DNA from: Tubulanus polymorphus
Lineage: Eukaryota; Nemertea; Palaeonemertea; Tubulaniformes; Tubulanidae
Length of the DNA stretch: 64,000 nt
Assembly: GCF_964204645.1 (NCBI RefSeq)
Contig: NC_134028.1
Coordinates: 4,128,501 to 4,192,500, forward strand
Direction of reading: 5' to 3'
Shown here: positions 37,345-49,810 of the stretch, one piece after another
Position numbering within the stretch: position 1 is the first letter of the stretch
Layout of the letters: every line of letters starts with the position of its first letter
The notes under the pieces: generated by a model
Told to the model about the DNA's origin: nothing
Database searches by the model: none
The model's input: the letters and a program-made list of their open reading frames with translations, nothing else
Position numbers and translations under genes: made by a program

Positions 37345-39302
37345 GCCGTATTTCCAGGAAAATTCAATTTGTTCGCTCCTTTTTATGTCAGGCGCTGTCG
37401 CTGATGTTGAGGCGAGACATAAGCGCCGCGCATCACTGAGTTATTGGCGTTCACCGAAAATCACATTATGCGCGATCTGTCTATAAAAGTATTTCAACAT
37501 AGATTTTCTATCCGCCCGAAACTTATCGCAAAATCGATTTCTTTTAAATCATCTTTCAGTCTAGACACACGTGTTAAGTTTACTAAGGGTTTTTTGGTAT
37601 GTTGCGGAGAAAAACCGCAACGACCTTTCGATTTCAGAAATATATCTGAAAAAGGTTCATCGAATAGCCACTTCATAGTAATTACTTATCTCAGGTATTA
37701 TTAGTATTGGAGATAATTGCGCAGGTAATAACACATTATTAACATCACGATAAACTCTTCCACAATTTTATCCATTATAATTTCCGCGAATCAGGTACCA
37801 ACCTTGGAGGGATTGTTATCTGTGTCGATGGGTTCAACTTCAGGTGGTAAAAATGTCATATATATTCTCCAATTTTCTGATCGTGTCACAAGCATCTGTC
37901 GGGGTGTCGATGGCATTTTGCCTGAATATTTCATGCAGAAAATGTACCTCTTACAGAGGTGAACTTGAAAGCGATCATCAGCGGTCAATGATCTCGTCTT
38001 CTTGCTACTCGTTAACTCAGTGGTCATTGAAAGGTTGACTTTTAATGGTTTGCTGTAACGAGCTTCGTTGCTGCGTCTATAATAATGAAGGATGTAGGTT
38101 TACAAAACCACTAAAATCAGAATTAATGTTTCCTTGCGATGAAACTATGAAAAATTGGTGCTGAATATTTGACTTTCAGCCAAAATCCGTCCGCTTTTTA
38201 CGTCGTTGCTTAGAAATTATCCAATAAAACCGGATCACTGATCGGGGCAGCCTTGTGTATAGCGTTCCAGGAATTACCATTACAATACTCAACCTGGCTG
38301 AGTTCTGGGAAATCGACTAGGCAAGCTCTATTTTCCGCATACCCTGGTTTGTGACACCTTTATACGGCTTCTGATTTGGATTGATAGGAGAATATTAATT
38401 AGATATCGATTTGGTTTGTAGGCCGCCGCAACACGGAGGAGAACATCGAGATGAAGGAGATTCCATGTTAATAGAATTAATTCAACTATTTTTGCACATC
38501 ATCCAGCCCCAATCAGCTTCACTGGGGTATGGAGTGTATGGGGATAGGGGCTGGTAATGTGTCGTTTTGCCGTATTAACATTATTAGCTATTTCTGGAAA
38601 GAGGGAATAAACTTATCGCGAAATATAACCCTCAGCTGATTACAAAGCGCAATTTTTCGTTTTTCTACGAAGCTAGTTTCTACGAAAAAGTCGTATACAA
38701 CAGGCCGGAACTTGTCTATGATATTTCATATCGTTTGCTGCTACCGTTACCGCCATCTGTATCAATGAATATATTTTGTAATTCATCGTCAGTTTTGGGT
38801 TTATATTTGTAAGCAATATTTGATAGCTTATTTATTGGTTTGGAACTGGGTCCCGAATAAAGGAAACTACAATCGATTTCGAGCCCAAACCGGCACACAT
38901 TGCGATACGTGAATCAAAAAAATTGCAATTCTCGGAAATTCATTCAATCAACGCGTGAATGTTGTGTTGTATATTGATTCAATATTCGTTTATTGGAGTG
39001 GCTTTGAAGAGATCGTGCTGATATCTTCTCATGTTTATATTTCCAGAATATTCATTCATAATTCGTTTTATGTCGATACCAGACACGAATTGCCGCGAGA
39101 TATTAGGGGGAAAAAACTTTGTATTATACAATTCAGTTTATTGCTTTTTTGAATGGGGACTTTAGGGCGGGGTGATAACTTTTAAGGATGAGGCTGATTG
39201 CACTGTCAGTCTGAGTAACTTTTCCGCAAACTAATAAAACATTGATAATATCGTTTGTTTTAGAATAGATATCCACACCTTTGTTATTTATATATTGTAG
39301 CG

Positions 39303-41260
39303 ATGTCTGTCAAGTACAGTCGGGTAGCTCTGTCAGATGATGCCGTGTTCGACTGCTCGTCTACGTTCGATTACTCAACGATACACAGATATAAACCACA
39401 GAATTACGGCATTGGTATCGATTTCCCGGGTACTCAACCCCACGCAGATGATGCCTACATTCAAGGTAGCTATCGAATTGCACATTCTGAAGTCTTTGAA
39501 GTAGACTTGATAATAAAACTGCAGTTAGGCTATATCTGCTGGAATAAAGGATGTTTTTTGGTCAATTTGTGCCAACAATATCCGTATCTCTCTCGGGTCT
39601 CGTCAATCCAGTGATCAAGGGTTCGAATCCTGGCAACGGAGTTTCTTGGTCGAAGGTTCTCGCGGTCTCTCGGCCTTGATTGGAAAAGAAATGAATATAA
39701 AACCTACCAATATATCCTTTTGTGGTGTTCCGTGGGTTGAGGGTAAAGGAAAGAAAAAATAAGCCGTTTTTCAAATTTCACACATTATAAGTAGTGTTTT
39801 TATTTTTTCCATTTCCGAGAAATTCTCTTAAGAAATATTGAACATCAGATTATTGTATTGATATATAATTTTTAGATGGCCTGTTTTTTTAGATCCAGGG
39901 ACGCCATTGAAACACAAATGCTTCATTATAAATAACTTTTTCGAAGATTTTCAATTATTACGACGAAGATAGCGGTACAAAGATTGTTTAACGTGTCAAT
40001 GAGGTGACATTTACTGTGATTTTGAATTGAATAGTTGAAAATATTCATTGAATGAACTGCTGCTTTTGGAATTCAAAACCAGCTCGCGGCGTTTATTCGT
40101 CGAAAGTGCCAGTTCTAAAAATATCCGTGTAAAATTTCTGTGAAGTTGTTACCTGACATGGTCGTTCACCCACAAACAAAATGACTTATTTTTGAAATGA
40201 TCTGTTGATGTTATCACTCCGAAGGTGCCAAATTCGAGATCGTGGTTAAACGAAGCTAAAATTGCTTATCTATACTGAATATATACATATATATATACGC
40301 GGTTTGTAGTACAAGGCCTTGACATTGAGTTCTTTATTTCTTGGAATTCTAAATTGACAAACGAACGATTCAAATTGTTCGGCATTATGTATATATTCAA
40401 CGTTTTATATATTTCATACATGCATAAATTACACATGAGACGGAATTGTTTGACAGATGTTATTGAATTATTGCCAATCTGAAAGCATAAAATCGGCAAA
40501 TTTCTTTCAAGTGTGGTGCATCTTCCCTTTGGGAATTTTTGAATAAAATTGGCTCGCAGTCACTTTCCTTAACGGTATTGAATTGAAAACGGTTGAGAAA
40601 ATTCTTGTGGAACGAATTGTGGAACCTATTAATGAACGATACATTTCAATTAATAGCAGCTAAACTTGGCTGCCATCCTTAATACAAAATGCCATTTAAA
40701 TTGACACTCAGTTTCTTCAACAGCAGCAACATTGTGATTTCCAGTTCTGATTGACGTTTATATGTATATCGTATTTTCAGGTAGACAGTCACTTTTGATG
40801 CGTTGTTTGACAGCTGTTATTGTTGCTATTTGTTACTTTATCACTCTGATTACATTCCCGATTTCATTATGTTTTGCCTTGAAAGTAAGTAGATTAAGAA
40901 GTTTTTACGTTCCCCTGTGATATAGCATAGTTCATAGTACATACCGCCTAGAAACATAAAACAATGAATATAAACAAACGAATTGACTATCATTACAACG
41001 TCAGTTGAATCTAATGAAATTATCAATTTATCTTTAAAGAATGTTAATCAGTATGAGCGAATTGTCGTATTCAGATTGGGGCGTCTACTTCCAGCTAAAG
41101 GACCAGGTAAACCAGTGTAGTTTTGGCCGTGAACATGTATACTTTCGTTTGAATTAACAATGAATTATTATTTTGCGCAGGTACTGTGATGGTTTTACCA
41201 TGTTTAGATCGGTGGAGGAAAATTGATATGAGAATGAGAGCGTTCAATGTACCCCCACAG

Positions 41261-41291
<31 letters not shown>

Positions 41292-43256
41292 CTACATATC
41301 TCTACGAAACACAAAGGATTAACAAAATTCGCTTTGGAGTCCAATTTCTACCCTATTTTTGGCTGACTTTTTTCTATTCATCCTCGTTTTTTCTATCGTC
41401 TAACATTTGGCTAATGTTGCCTACTTCTTTGTTTTGTACGGTTTAACTATCATTTGTCGGTGAATCTTATATGAAATAATCGGGGGAGGGGTGTTATCTT
41501 ATTAACGTGAAAAAATAGACTCTTTTCAACAATCAAGGCAATTCTGAGAATGTTTAACACGGCCGATGAATGCCAGGGTTGCGTTGTAGGAGTTAGATCT
41601 CGTTTTCTGATAGTCATGGCACTTCCGTGTTGTCATTGGGCCGTTGAATAATGGACCGGTCATGTTTTATAAGGTCCCTTTCCTTAAACTATCTGTCACT
41701 TAAAATAAAATTACATTTATTGCAAGAGAACCCAGCTATGTTTCAGTGCGGTTCAGCCTAAGTTACCGGATCATTTCAATGACGTATTTTTGTTATTTTT
41801 CAGGTTCTGACGCAGGATAACGGAGTCGTTGAAGCCGGAGCCGATATTTACTTTCGCGTCAATGACGTTTCGTCTTCGGTTACTCACATCCGAGACCTGA
41901 ATCAGTCGCTGCGGATACTCGGACAGACGTCACTGATTAATCGACTTGGGAAATTAGACAGCGATGAAATAGAAACTTCGCGAAATGTGATCAATACAAC
42001 TATCCAGGTTTGCCGCCTTCATTTGCATATTTTCAGTCAACTCCGAACTTAAAGATTTATTTTCGCGCAGAAACGCTCCTCGAAAATTGATGTTCTGACA
42101 TTTTTTTTCGAACAGGAAGATCTCAATCAAATGGCACGCAGCTGGGGTGCCGAAATTGGGAGGGTAAACCTGTAAGTTCCGTGTTACACCGTAAGATTCG
42201 TGTTTCATCATACAGATCATTTGGATATTCATTTTAGAATATGTTCTTCAAAATATTTCAGGTCAGAAGTAAAAATTATCCATAAACCTCCAGATAAAGT
42301 CAGTCAACTTGGATCTCTATTATTTCCACAAGCGCTTAGCGCATCATCTTCAGAACAAACAAAGCTTTTGAATCTACTAGCAGGTAAACTCGATTTCAGT
42401 AAGAAGAATTGCTGTTGAATATTTCATTTCAAGCAAGGAGAATCATTTATCCTTTATGCGATCGACCTTATAAAGCGAGGATGTTTTTTTTGTTCTATTT
42501 AGGGACAAAAGCTTCAGATATAGCTTCATCGACTGATACTCCGTCTAACAACACCGAATCAAGCAAGTCTGTGACAATCGAAATGAATCCAAATCAAAAT
42601 ACGCCGTCAATGTTAATAGAAAGTGCAAGACAAGCTCTTAATTCGAGCATAGTCAATATGATCGGTGCCATTTATAAGTTTGACTTGCGAGGTGACGATG
42701 GTGGCGTTTATTATCTGGATGCTAAACACGGTATTTATACTTGCTTTGATATTGATGACAGTAGACTCTGCTTGAGTCGGATCCGATCAACTCGGATAAC
42801 CGTTCAACTCTGAGGAGATGTTCAATCATTGTTAGATATTTTTGTGGCTCTAAAAAATATACATGAAGTACATTATATGTCCAACTCGGATATCATTAGT
42901 CAAGTCGAACACATTGTTACGGTCCCAAAAGGTCAGATTTCAGCGGAGTCTACGTTAATTGAAATCTTTTTTACTTTTTCTTAACTAAGGACATCGTTTC
43001 AGGTGAAGGATCAGCAGGTAAAGGTGAACCGCCTACTGAGCCCGACGTTACTTTGACTTTCAACACGTCAGATTTGCAGCCATTGCTGTCTGGACAGTTA
43101 GAACCGTTTCAAGCTTATATGGACGGTAAATTGCATTTAGCCGGTGATATGGGAGCGGCGATGAAATTACAAAAACTTTCCGATTGGATCCGCGGTTCGG
43201 GACATCTACTGAAAGCCTCTGATCATCACCAACCCGGATCTGTATTTCAAGTTTAG
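39303..43256 (+). CDS. STOML1: Stomatin-like protein 1 (PHB/SPFH domain fused to an SCP2 domain)
   Basis: Nine exons: 39303-39465, 40781-40884, 41040-41106, 41181-41263, 41804-42007, 42116-42171, 42262-42383, 42503-42730 and 43003-43256, all in phase, 426 residues. A cytosolic N-terminus is followed by a hydrophobic hairpin (about residues 58-86, LTAVIVAICYFITLITFPIS), a stomatin/PHB domain (ERIVVFRLGRLLPAKGPG, VEAGADIYFRV, SRNVINTTIQEDL; about 92-235), a Ser/Thr-rich linker and a C-terminal SCP2 sterol-carrier domain (TFNTSDLQPLLSGQLEPFQA, YMDGKLHLAGDMGAAMKL). This PHB-SCP2 fusion defines STOML1, a late-endosome membrane protein linked to cholesterol transfer in mammals. Length and order match the family. 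An AATAAA lies at 43355-43360, about 100 bases after the stop. Intron 1 holds a SINE fragment. Confidence 0.95.
39585..39765 (+). mobile_element. tRNA(Leu)-like SINE, 5'-truncated copy
   Basis: Shares with the reverse-strand element at 62090-62280 the B-box (GGTTCGAATCC here), the downstream block GAGTTTCTTGGTCGAAGGTT, a GGTCTC word, and the tail word GTGGGTTGAGGG. The A-box part is missing. It lies in STOML1 intron 1. Confidence 0.75.
41264..41292. repeat. TA microsatellite in STOML1 intron 4
   Basis: A (TA)n run starts right at the donor of the fourth exon (GTATATATA), so the splice site itself is part of the repeat. Confidence 0.85.
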
Positions 43257-43360
43257 ATCAGAATTTGATGGAACTAGATAGCATACTTTATTAATCTCTT
43301 AATCTTGATAAGAACAAGAAAGAGTGCTCTCCATCTGGAATATTTTTCTTTATCAATAAA

Positions 43361-43848
43361 GTAAAGCCTCGTGCGCCGTCTAGCTTATTTATGACATAGT
43401 CACATATCAATCGTTTTGATTACGTTGTTAGAATTTGTACAGTCTGTAGCCTACGGTTTTTTGTTTTCTCGGTAAAATATAAACGTTGTAATAAAAAAAT
43501 CGTTACCTGTTGCTAATTTTTTTTTTCGAAACGCAACCTGGTCGGGGATCAAAGACTAATTTATCAGAGATTTCACTGAAGGACCCGCGGCCGGAGTGAA
43601 CGACGTGCACCAAAACATGATTGGGACTGAATATCTATTTAGTCTTATGGGAACTTCATGAATGTATATTCTCTCTTAATTCGGGGATTAAAACCAAGGC
43701 GTTATGACGAACTATAGTAAGCCCTTAGTCGAACTTACGGCGTCAATTATTTGCTACTGAGCGGATTCGAAACCACCACACGTTTAGCTGATTTAAGAGT
43801 ACCCCGTTTAGCTATTACCCTGGACGTGCAGTCATGTGATCAGTCAAA
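43361..43848. other. STOML1-SGPL1 spacer
   Basis: It holds the STOML1 3' end and the SGPL1 promoter. Just before the SGPL1 start is GTCATGTGAT (43832-43841), an M-box/E-box-like word. No other gene is seen. Confidence 0.5.
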
Positions 43849-46800
43849 ATGGCGGACGGACTGAAAGCAACTGTTACGAAACAAATTCTGGTAAGCCGGC
43901 CACTTTTTTGATCGTGTCGCTTTTAGTAACCACTTCTAAAGGGTGTATTTTATTTATAAATTACAGTTGCAATGTGTTTATGCAATCATAACTTATATAG
44001 CGCCTCCTCAATTGGCTTAAACGACGCGGCCTATATTACCTGTCAATCAGTTATGTCATTCATGATTCTCTGCCTGGCTGCTGTTCTGCTGTCAAAAGTC
44101 AGATGATGGTCAGTGAGTGACCTTAAGTCAACCTTTCTGTGGTTTAGTTTCACGATCGGATATTTTCACAAACCACAGTCAGGAATGAAATTGTTTGGTA
44201 TAATGCCACATGAACTAAAATTAATGTTGAAAATACTATGACTTTGAAGAAATTTGTTGAAATTCCCAAGGCCATGAATTCAATATGAGTTAATCGTCTG
44301 AAAATCTTTGAAAACATTTTCACCGTTTGCATGTATTTCATATTAACCCCTTTTCACGTCCAATTATCTGCAACTCAGAATCAACTTCTTCAGCTTGAAA
44401 ATGTTGTCGTTGTTTGGTAAAGACAGTTTCCATTCTATGAACAAAAATCAAAATTTTGGAAATAAATGAAATCTTTGATAATATTGTAGTTTCTATGCAC
44501 CTGTGACCACCATGCAGGCATCGGACGCTTAACTCGTACCCGAGTTCCCATTGTCTAATCAGAAATTTCATGTGATTAACAATGACGGATGTTATTTAAT
44601 ATTTCATGTAGGAGCCGATTGCTCCTTATATCGAATTGGCTCGACTTCATATAAATGAGCGTTGTAACGGGTTAGAAGCATGGCAGATTATATTCTACAC
44701 ATTCGGTATTACAATGATACTAGTCTGGTTACATGGGCAACTCTTCAAACAAGTCAGTAAGTATCAGCTGCTCATGTTTTCACTTCAAATCATTTCAATA
44801 ACATCGTAACGCACTTGAACGAGGGAATTTTGTTGAGATTGCTAGATTGCATGTAAAATCAAACAGTTTCTGTCTATGTCTTACATATTTTGACTGTGTT
44901 TATTGGTTGGATTCTTCAGATCAAGTCAGGGAAAATGAAATGCAGGGAATAGTCGGGGAAAAAGTAAGTCAAAAAGTGGCAACCCTGTTTAAAACATTCC
45001 ATTTTTTCTCTAGGTTTGAAGGTTCGGGTGAAGAAGAAGTTCTTTAGATTCGTTCGCAGTTTGCCGATCGTAAAAGAGAAAATTGCCGCCGAAATTAACA
45101 AGATTTCAAAAGATTGCGAAGATCAAATGCACAAAGATGTACCGGGTTACGTCAAACAGATACCAAAAGTCGGACTTGCAGAGGTAAGGGTAGTGAAGAT
45201 CAGACTTTTCGTCTGAAGATTTTATGCCTATTGTATCAGATATGTAGCTTCTACTGAGATAGCTGTTAATTGATGCATTATTTTCATTTTTCAGAAAGAA
45301 CTTTTTGATGAGATAGACACTTATAGAAGTTTAGGTCAGCTTCAATAATATCGCTACCAATATTTAATTTCAATTGTGAAAATCAGGATTGATGATTAAT
45401 GATATTGTGTTATTGCAGCTACCGTTGACTGGCAAAATGGTAGAGTATCAGGAGCTATATATTCCGGTGATGCTTCACTTGCCAGAATCATGACTAAAGT
45501 AAGAGTATTTTCATAAAACCTCCTCTGTCTCTTCATAGATTTGATAGTAAGATCAGTCGTTTTCGATATATTACAGGTTCTTGGAATTTTTGCATTTTCG
45601 AATCCACTGCATCCGGATATATTTCCTGATGTGAGGAAAATGGAAGCTGAATTGATTAGAATGTGTTGTACTATGTTTCATGGTAATGAAGCTTCTTGCG
45701 GAACTGTAAGTAGAAATCAATCATCCAAATAAGTATAAGTGGACTTCCTAATCCTCTAAAATTGGTAATGGTCCCATTTTTACCATTTTCCCTTCAAAAA
45801 AATGAAGCAGCTACCTGTATATTACGTGCGGTATGTGATTCATGTACTGATTTATTTTTCTGTAGACTACCTCAGGTGGCACGGAAAGCATTATGTTAGC
45901 GTGTAAAGCATATAGAGATATGGCTCGTGATCGCGGTATTGAATATCCCGAAATGGTTGTTCCAAAATCTGCTCATGCCGCGTTCGATAAGGTAATGATC
46001 TGTTCGCTCGTAAGGAAGTTGGCCAAACTGTGGACATATTTTCTCTAATTTCGATGCGCCGCTTACACATTTCAGGCTGCGGAATATTTTGGTATTAAAT
46101 TAGTACACGTGGATCTTTGTCCGAAAACAATGCAGGTCAACATGAAGGCGATGAAAAGAGCTATAACTAGTAATACTTGTATGGTACGTCACTATGAGTT
46201 TCATCTGAGTTTTAACATTTAGCTTGTGCTAGATTCAGAATGTGTTTCATATCGTTCGTTTGATTTCAGTTAGTCGGTTCTGCTCCACAATTTCCACATG
46301 GAATAATAGATCCAATTCAAGATATTGCCAAGGTACTGTCTTTTTTGTACGCAACAGAAGTTTTTACTTACCTACCATTTTGCGTGTGGCTAATCTTTGT
46401 GTTTTTCTTATACAGTTAGGAAAGAGCTACAACATTCCAGTACACGTAGATGCATGTTTAGGCGGTTTCCTAATCGCTTTTATGAAGAAAGCTGGTTTCG
46501 AACTGCAGCCATTTGACTTTGCTGTGGATGGAGTTTGCAGTATTTCGTGTGACACTCATAAGGTACGCGCAATAATAAAAGATACCATTCTGGATAACGC
46601 ACCGTCGGATGAAAACGTGATGTTTTTGTATTATTTCGTAGTATGGATTTTCCCCAAAAGGAACATCAGTGATTCTCTACAGCGAAAAGAAGTACAGAGA
46701 TTGGCAGTTTTTCGTGGCACCTGATTGGTTGGGTGGTATCTACGCTACTGCTACATTCGCTGGTACGTGATATTCCAGTTCATGTGAATGCATCTTCTCT

Positions 46801-47916
46801 CTTATCCTTATGTAAAATATTAGTTTGATTTCTTACTTTGTTTGCATGTACTCATTTTAAAGTTCACTTCACTTACTTGTACTTACATATATTTTTTCAA
46901 CTTTTCCCTCTGAATCTAATTTGCTTAACTTATTTGTTAATACTGGTCTTCAGCCTCAATCTATGACTATTTACTCAATAAACATTGAATTGTGATACAT
47001 TAATCTGGACTGTAAGTCGTAAGATATTCTATTTGCTGTTTTGTAGGAAGCCGTTCTGGGCAGGTAATCGCAGCCACCTGGGCCACTCTAATGTATATCG
47101 GTGAAGAAGGCTACGTGACACAAACAAAGAAAATCATAACAACCACAAGATATATGATAGAAAAGTTAGTATTACCGGGTACTATAATCCTTCTGTTGAT
47201 ACGAAGGGATCGTTCTGAAGAAGAGAAGAAAGTACTGAAACTGCATAGATTGAAATGAATAAGTCAATGTATATTTTTAGATTGCGATTGATCAATGGAA
47301 TTTATGTTATTGGTGAACCTGAGGTTAGTGTTATCGGTGTCGCATCACTAGATTTCAACATATACCGGCTGTATGACGCTTTAACTGCTAAAGGTTGGCA
47401 TCTTAATGCCCTACAATTCCCTTCAAGGTAAGTAATTGAAATTCGATATATGCACATTCAGTGAATACAGCCTATTCAAATGTTAGGCTTCTCAGTGATC
47501 AGTGTTGGATAGATTTATCTCTTTTGAATTTTCAAGTTTCCATCTATGTGTTACTAAATTACATACACATTCTGGGGTGGCCGATTCATTTGTGGCTGAT
47601 GTTGAAGAATGCACTGCCGAAATCATGAAAACACCAAATGCCAAGTGTGGTGGAATGGTGAGTAGTATTGAATCATTTAAATTATTCATTCTGATAGATC
47701 AGAAATATTTAGACGTTGTCTTTGCTTCAAAATGTATAAATAGTGAGTTGAGATGATTTATGCAGACATTTTTTCTGTTTACTAAAGGGTGCGATCTATG
47801 GTATGGCGCAAAGTATCCCTGACAGGTCAATGGTTTCGGAGATCGCTCAAGGTTACTTGAATGCCGTTTACAGTACCGGTGATTCGAGCATTCCTAACGG
47901 CAAAAAGATGCACTAG
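43849..47916 (+). CDS. SGPL1: Sphingosine-1-phosphate lyase
   Basis: Sixteen exons: 43849-43890, 44612-44756, 44920-44963, 45022-45183, 45295-45334, 45419-45498, 45577-45705, 45866-45991, 46076-46183, 46270-46332, 46416-46562, 46642-46762, 47047-47164, 47281-47427, 47537-47657 and 47788-47916. They encode 573 residues, close to the animal enzyme. A single N-terminal membrane segment (about 30-55, [17 protein letters not shown]) anchors it in the ER. The type I-fold PLP domain includes [38 protein letters not shown] and the Schiff-base lysine in SCDTHKYG (about residue 362, split by the exon 11/12 boundary). The enzyme irreversibly cleaves sphingosine-1-phosphate to hexadecenal and phosphoethanolamine, the exit step of sphingolipid breakdown. 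All catalytic landmarks are intact. Exon 4 needs the second of two nearby AG acceptors to stay open. Confidence 0.97.
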
Positions 47917-49810
47917 TTCAGAACCCTGTTGTCCACCGAGTCCACCAGATGGGAAAGATCTTATTGAAATTCAACCAAGTGATTAATCCTCTAAATACCA
48001 TGAAGATTTATTTGTCAGTGAACTGTTATGTATCTTCTATCTAGAATCGGTTTAATTCATAACTAGATTCTGTTCAGTGTTTTCTGTTCAGATGGTTGTA
48101 TTCTGTTCAGTGTGTTTTCTGTTCAGATGGTTGTATTCTATTCTCTGTTCAGATAATATTCTGTCAGACTTGATCATGAATATACATGTTATGATTGATG
48201 TTTGTGGTCCAAGCCAGTGCTGAATCCATGCCATCCATTAAAGCCACAATATAACTGATCTATGTAGTGTGTAAACTTGTAAGTGTTTGTAAATTCCGCA
48301 TTATTTAAGATAAATTTATTTAGATTCATACGTATATTATACAATTATTATCATTATTACAATTCTAACATGAATATTTTTACTAATGCAAGATTTAATC
48401 GATTGATACAGAGTGCTCACGTGCGCTACCTCTGATGTTATTTCATCTCTAGCACCATACTACAATGTGATAGTATGAAACTTCACAAAACTAATTTTTA
48501 TACTGTCCTTAGAATGTAATCTAAGCAGATTTTTTAGTGTATCATCTCTAAATATGTAATGATTACATTTTGTTCTAGTTTCTCTTAAATATGAACTTCC
48601 ATAGAAAACTTTCCGTTCTTGGTTTACTGTTTCATGAAGAAGTACGTTTGAAAGCCATAAGTCAACAATGGTGGGGCATAAGTTTCAGTGGGGGATGGTT
48701 GCTGAAAAAAAATTACCGCAGCTAACCGATTAGGAAGCAGTCCATGCGGAGTGACCAACAACGGTGCATCATTGTTCTCCGGTGCAGGATCGATCAATTC
48801 AAACATTCACTTTTTGCCACGTCAACAGTCGATTGGTGTTCCCTGTGACAACATAGTCAGCCAACCGAGTCTAGAGGGATTCTAGCCGCTCTCTGCAGTA
48901 CATAGACTAGTGCCAAACACTATTTATCTCCCCATAGCGTAATGCCACGCTTTTGCAGCAACTCGTATGTACCACACTGATACAGAAGATGCCCAAACAA
49001 CTTGGTACAAAACAAATATTTAAATATAATTCAAAATTAAGGACTAATTTATATCATCATTGTTGCAAAACACGCTATAATAACAAGAATATCTCTCAGT
49101 TTAAAACCATTCAACAAACAACGGAACTAACAAATATTCATTAACTATGTATTATTATAAAATATTTAATTCCAATTCAATAAAAATCCTATGTACTACA
49201 ATAAACCTTCGGAACATACATAAATTCTTTTATGTACACAACAGTATAATATACGATACATGTGCATATACGGAGTAGAAGCTTACTTGATTAACCTCTC
49301 TGAGGTGAATAAAACAATATTTGATTTTCATCTCAAATTACTAAGGAATAGATGCTAAATATATTGAAAATTAGCAAATAAAAAATTGAATGATTTATTG
49401 AAATTGCATAGTCACAATTCTACCATGAATCCGTAAAAATACATCTAAATAGAAGTTATCCTTTATTTTTGATAAAAAGCTGAATTCAGTACATTACATG
49501 TACTTGTATTTGTCATGTTAGCGGGAGGGATACCAGACTTATACTAGTGATAATTTTGATTTGATCATTTTGTAATAATGAAATAGTTGAACAGAAAGCA
49601 TAACTTCACAGGCTGAATCATGTATAAAGGCTAAGCTCAGTAGTGTGTGTACTTGCTGAACACTGTGTATTGTCAGTCAGTGTTATACAAAAGCAGCTGT
49701 GGTTACCGGGTATATACTGGTCATTTCATTAACCCATGAAATGTGAACTTGGCCTCAATAATAGACGCACCTAGTGAACTTTATGCACCCCCTGGTGTCA
49801 ATAGATGAAA
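47917..49810. other. Convergent 3' region of SGPL1 and the TMEM243-like gene
   Basis: It contains a tandem repeat (48066-48152) and AT-rich sequence. A minus-strand AATAAA at 49462-49467 could end the TMEM243-like transcript. AATAAA words on the plus strand (near 49178 and 49202) could end SGPL1. A 60-codon minus-strand frame at 48624-48806 (MFELIDPAPENNDAPLLVTP and on) follows an in-frame stop directly and is not recognised. Confidence 0.45.
48066..48152. repeat. Tandem repeat in the SGPL1 3' region
   Basis: Two and a half copies of a unit of about 35 bases built from TTCTGTTCAGTGT and TTTCTGTTCAGATGG. Confidence 0.85.

Larger units (their letters stand above)
33524..39302. other. Intergenic desert between the SOCS gene and STOML1
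   Basis: It contains a YY1-like word (AAAATGGCGGAC, 33719-33730), a CTCF-like word (33958-33973), the second copy of dispersed repeat B (36151-36475) and a 67-codon ATG-initiated frame at 37141-37344 with no recognisable domain. Otherwise it is AT-rich unique sequence in which I see no gene. Confidence 0.45.

Noticed and set aside
48624-48806. 60-codon minus-strand frame
   Set aside because: ATG follows an in-frame stop directly, no acceptor and no known domain; kept only as a remark in the spacer entry.
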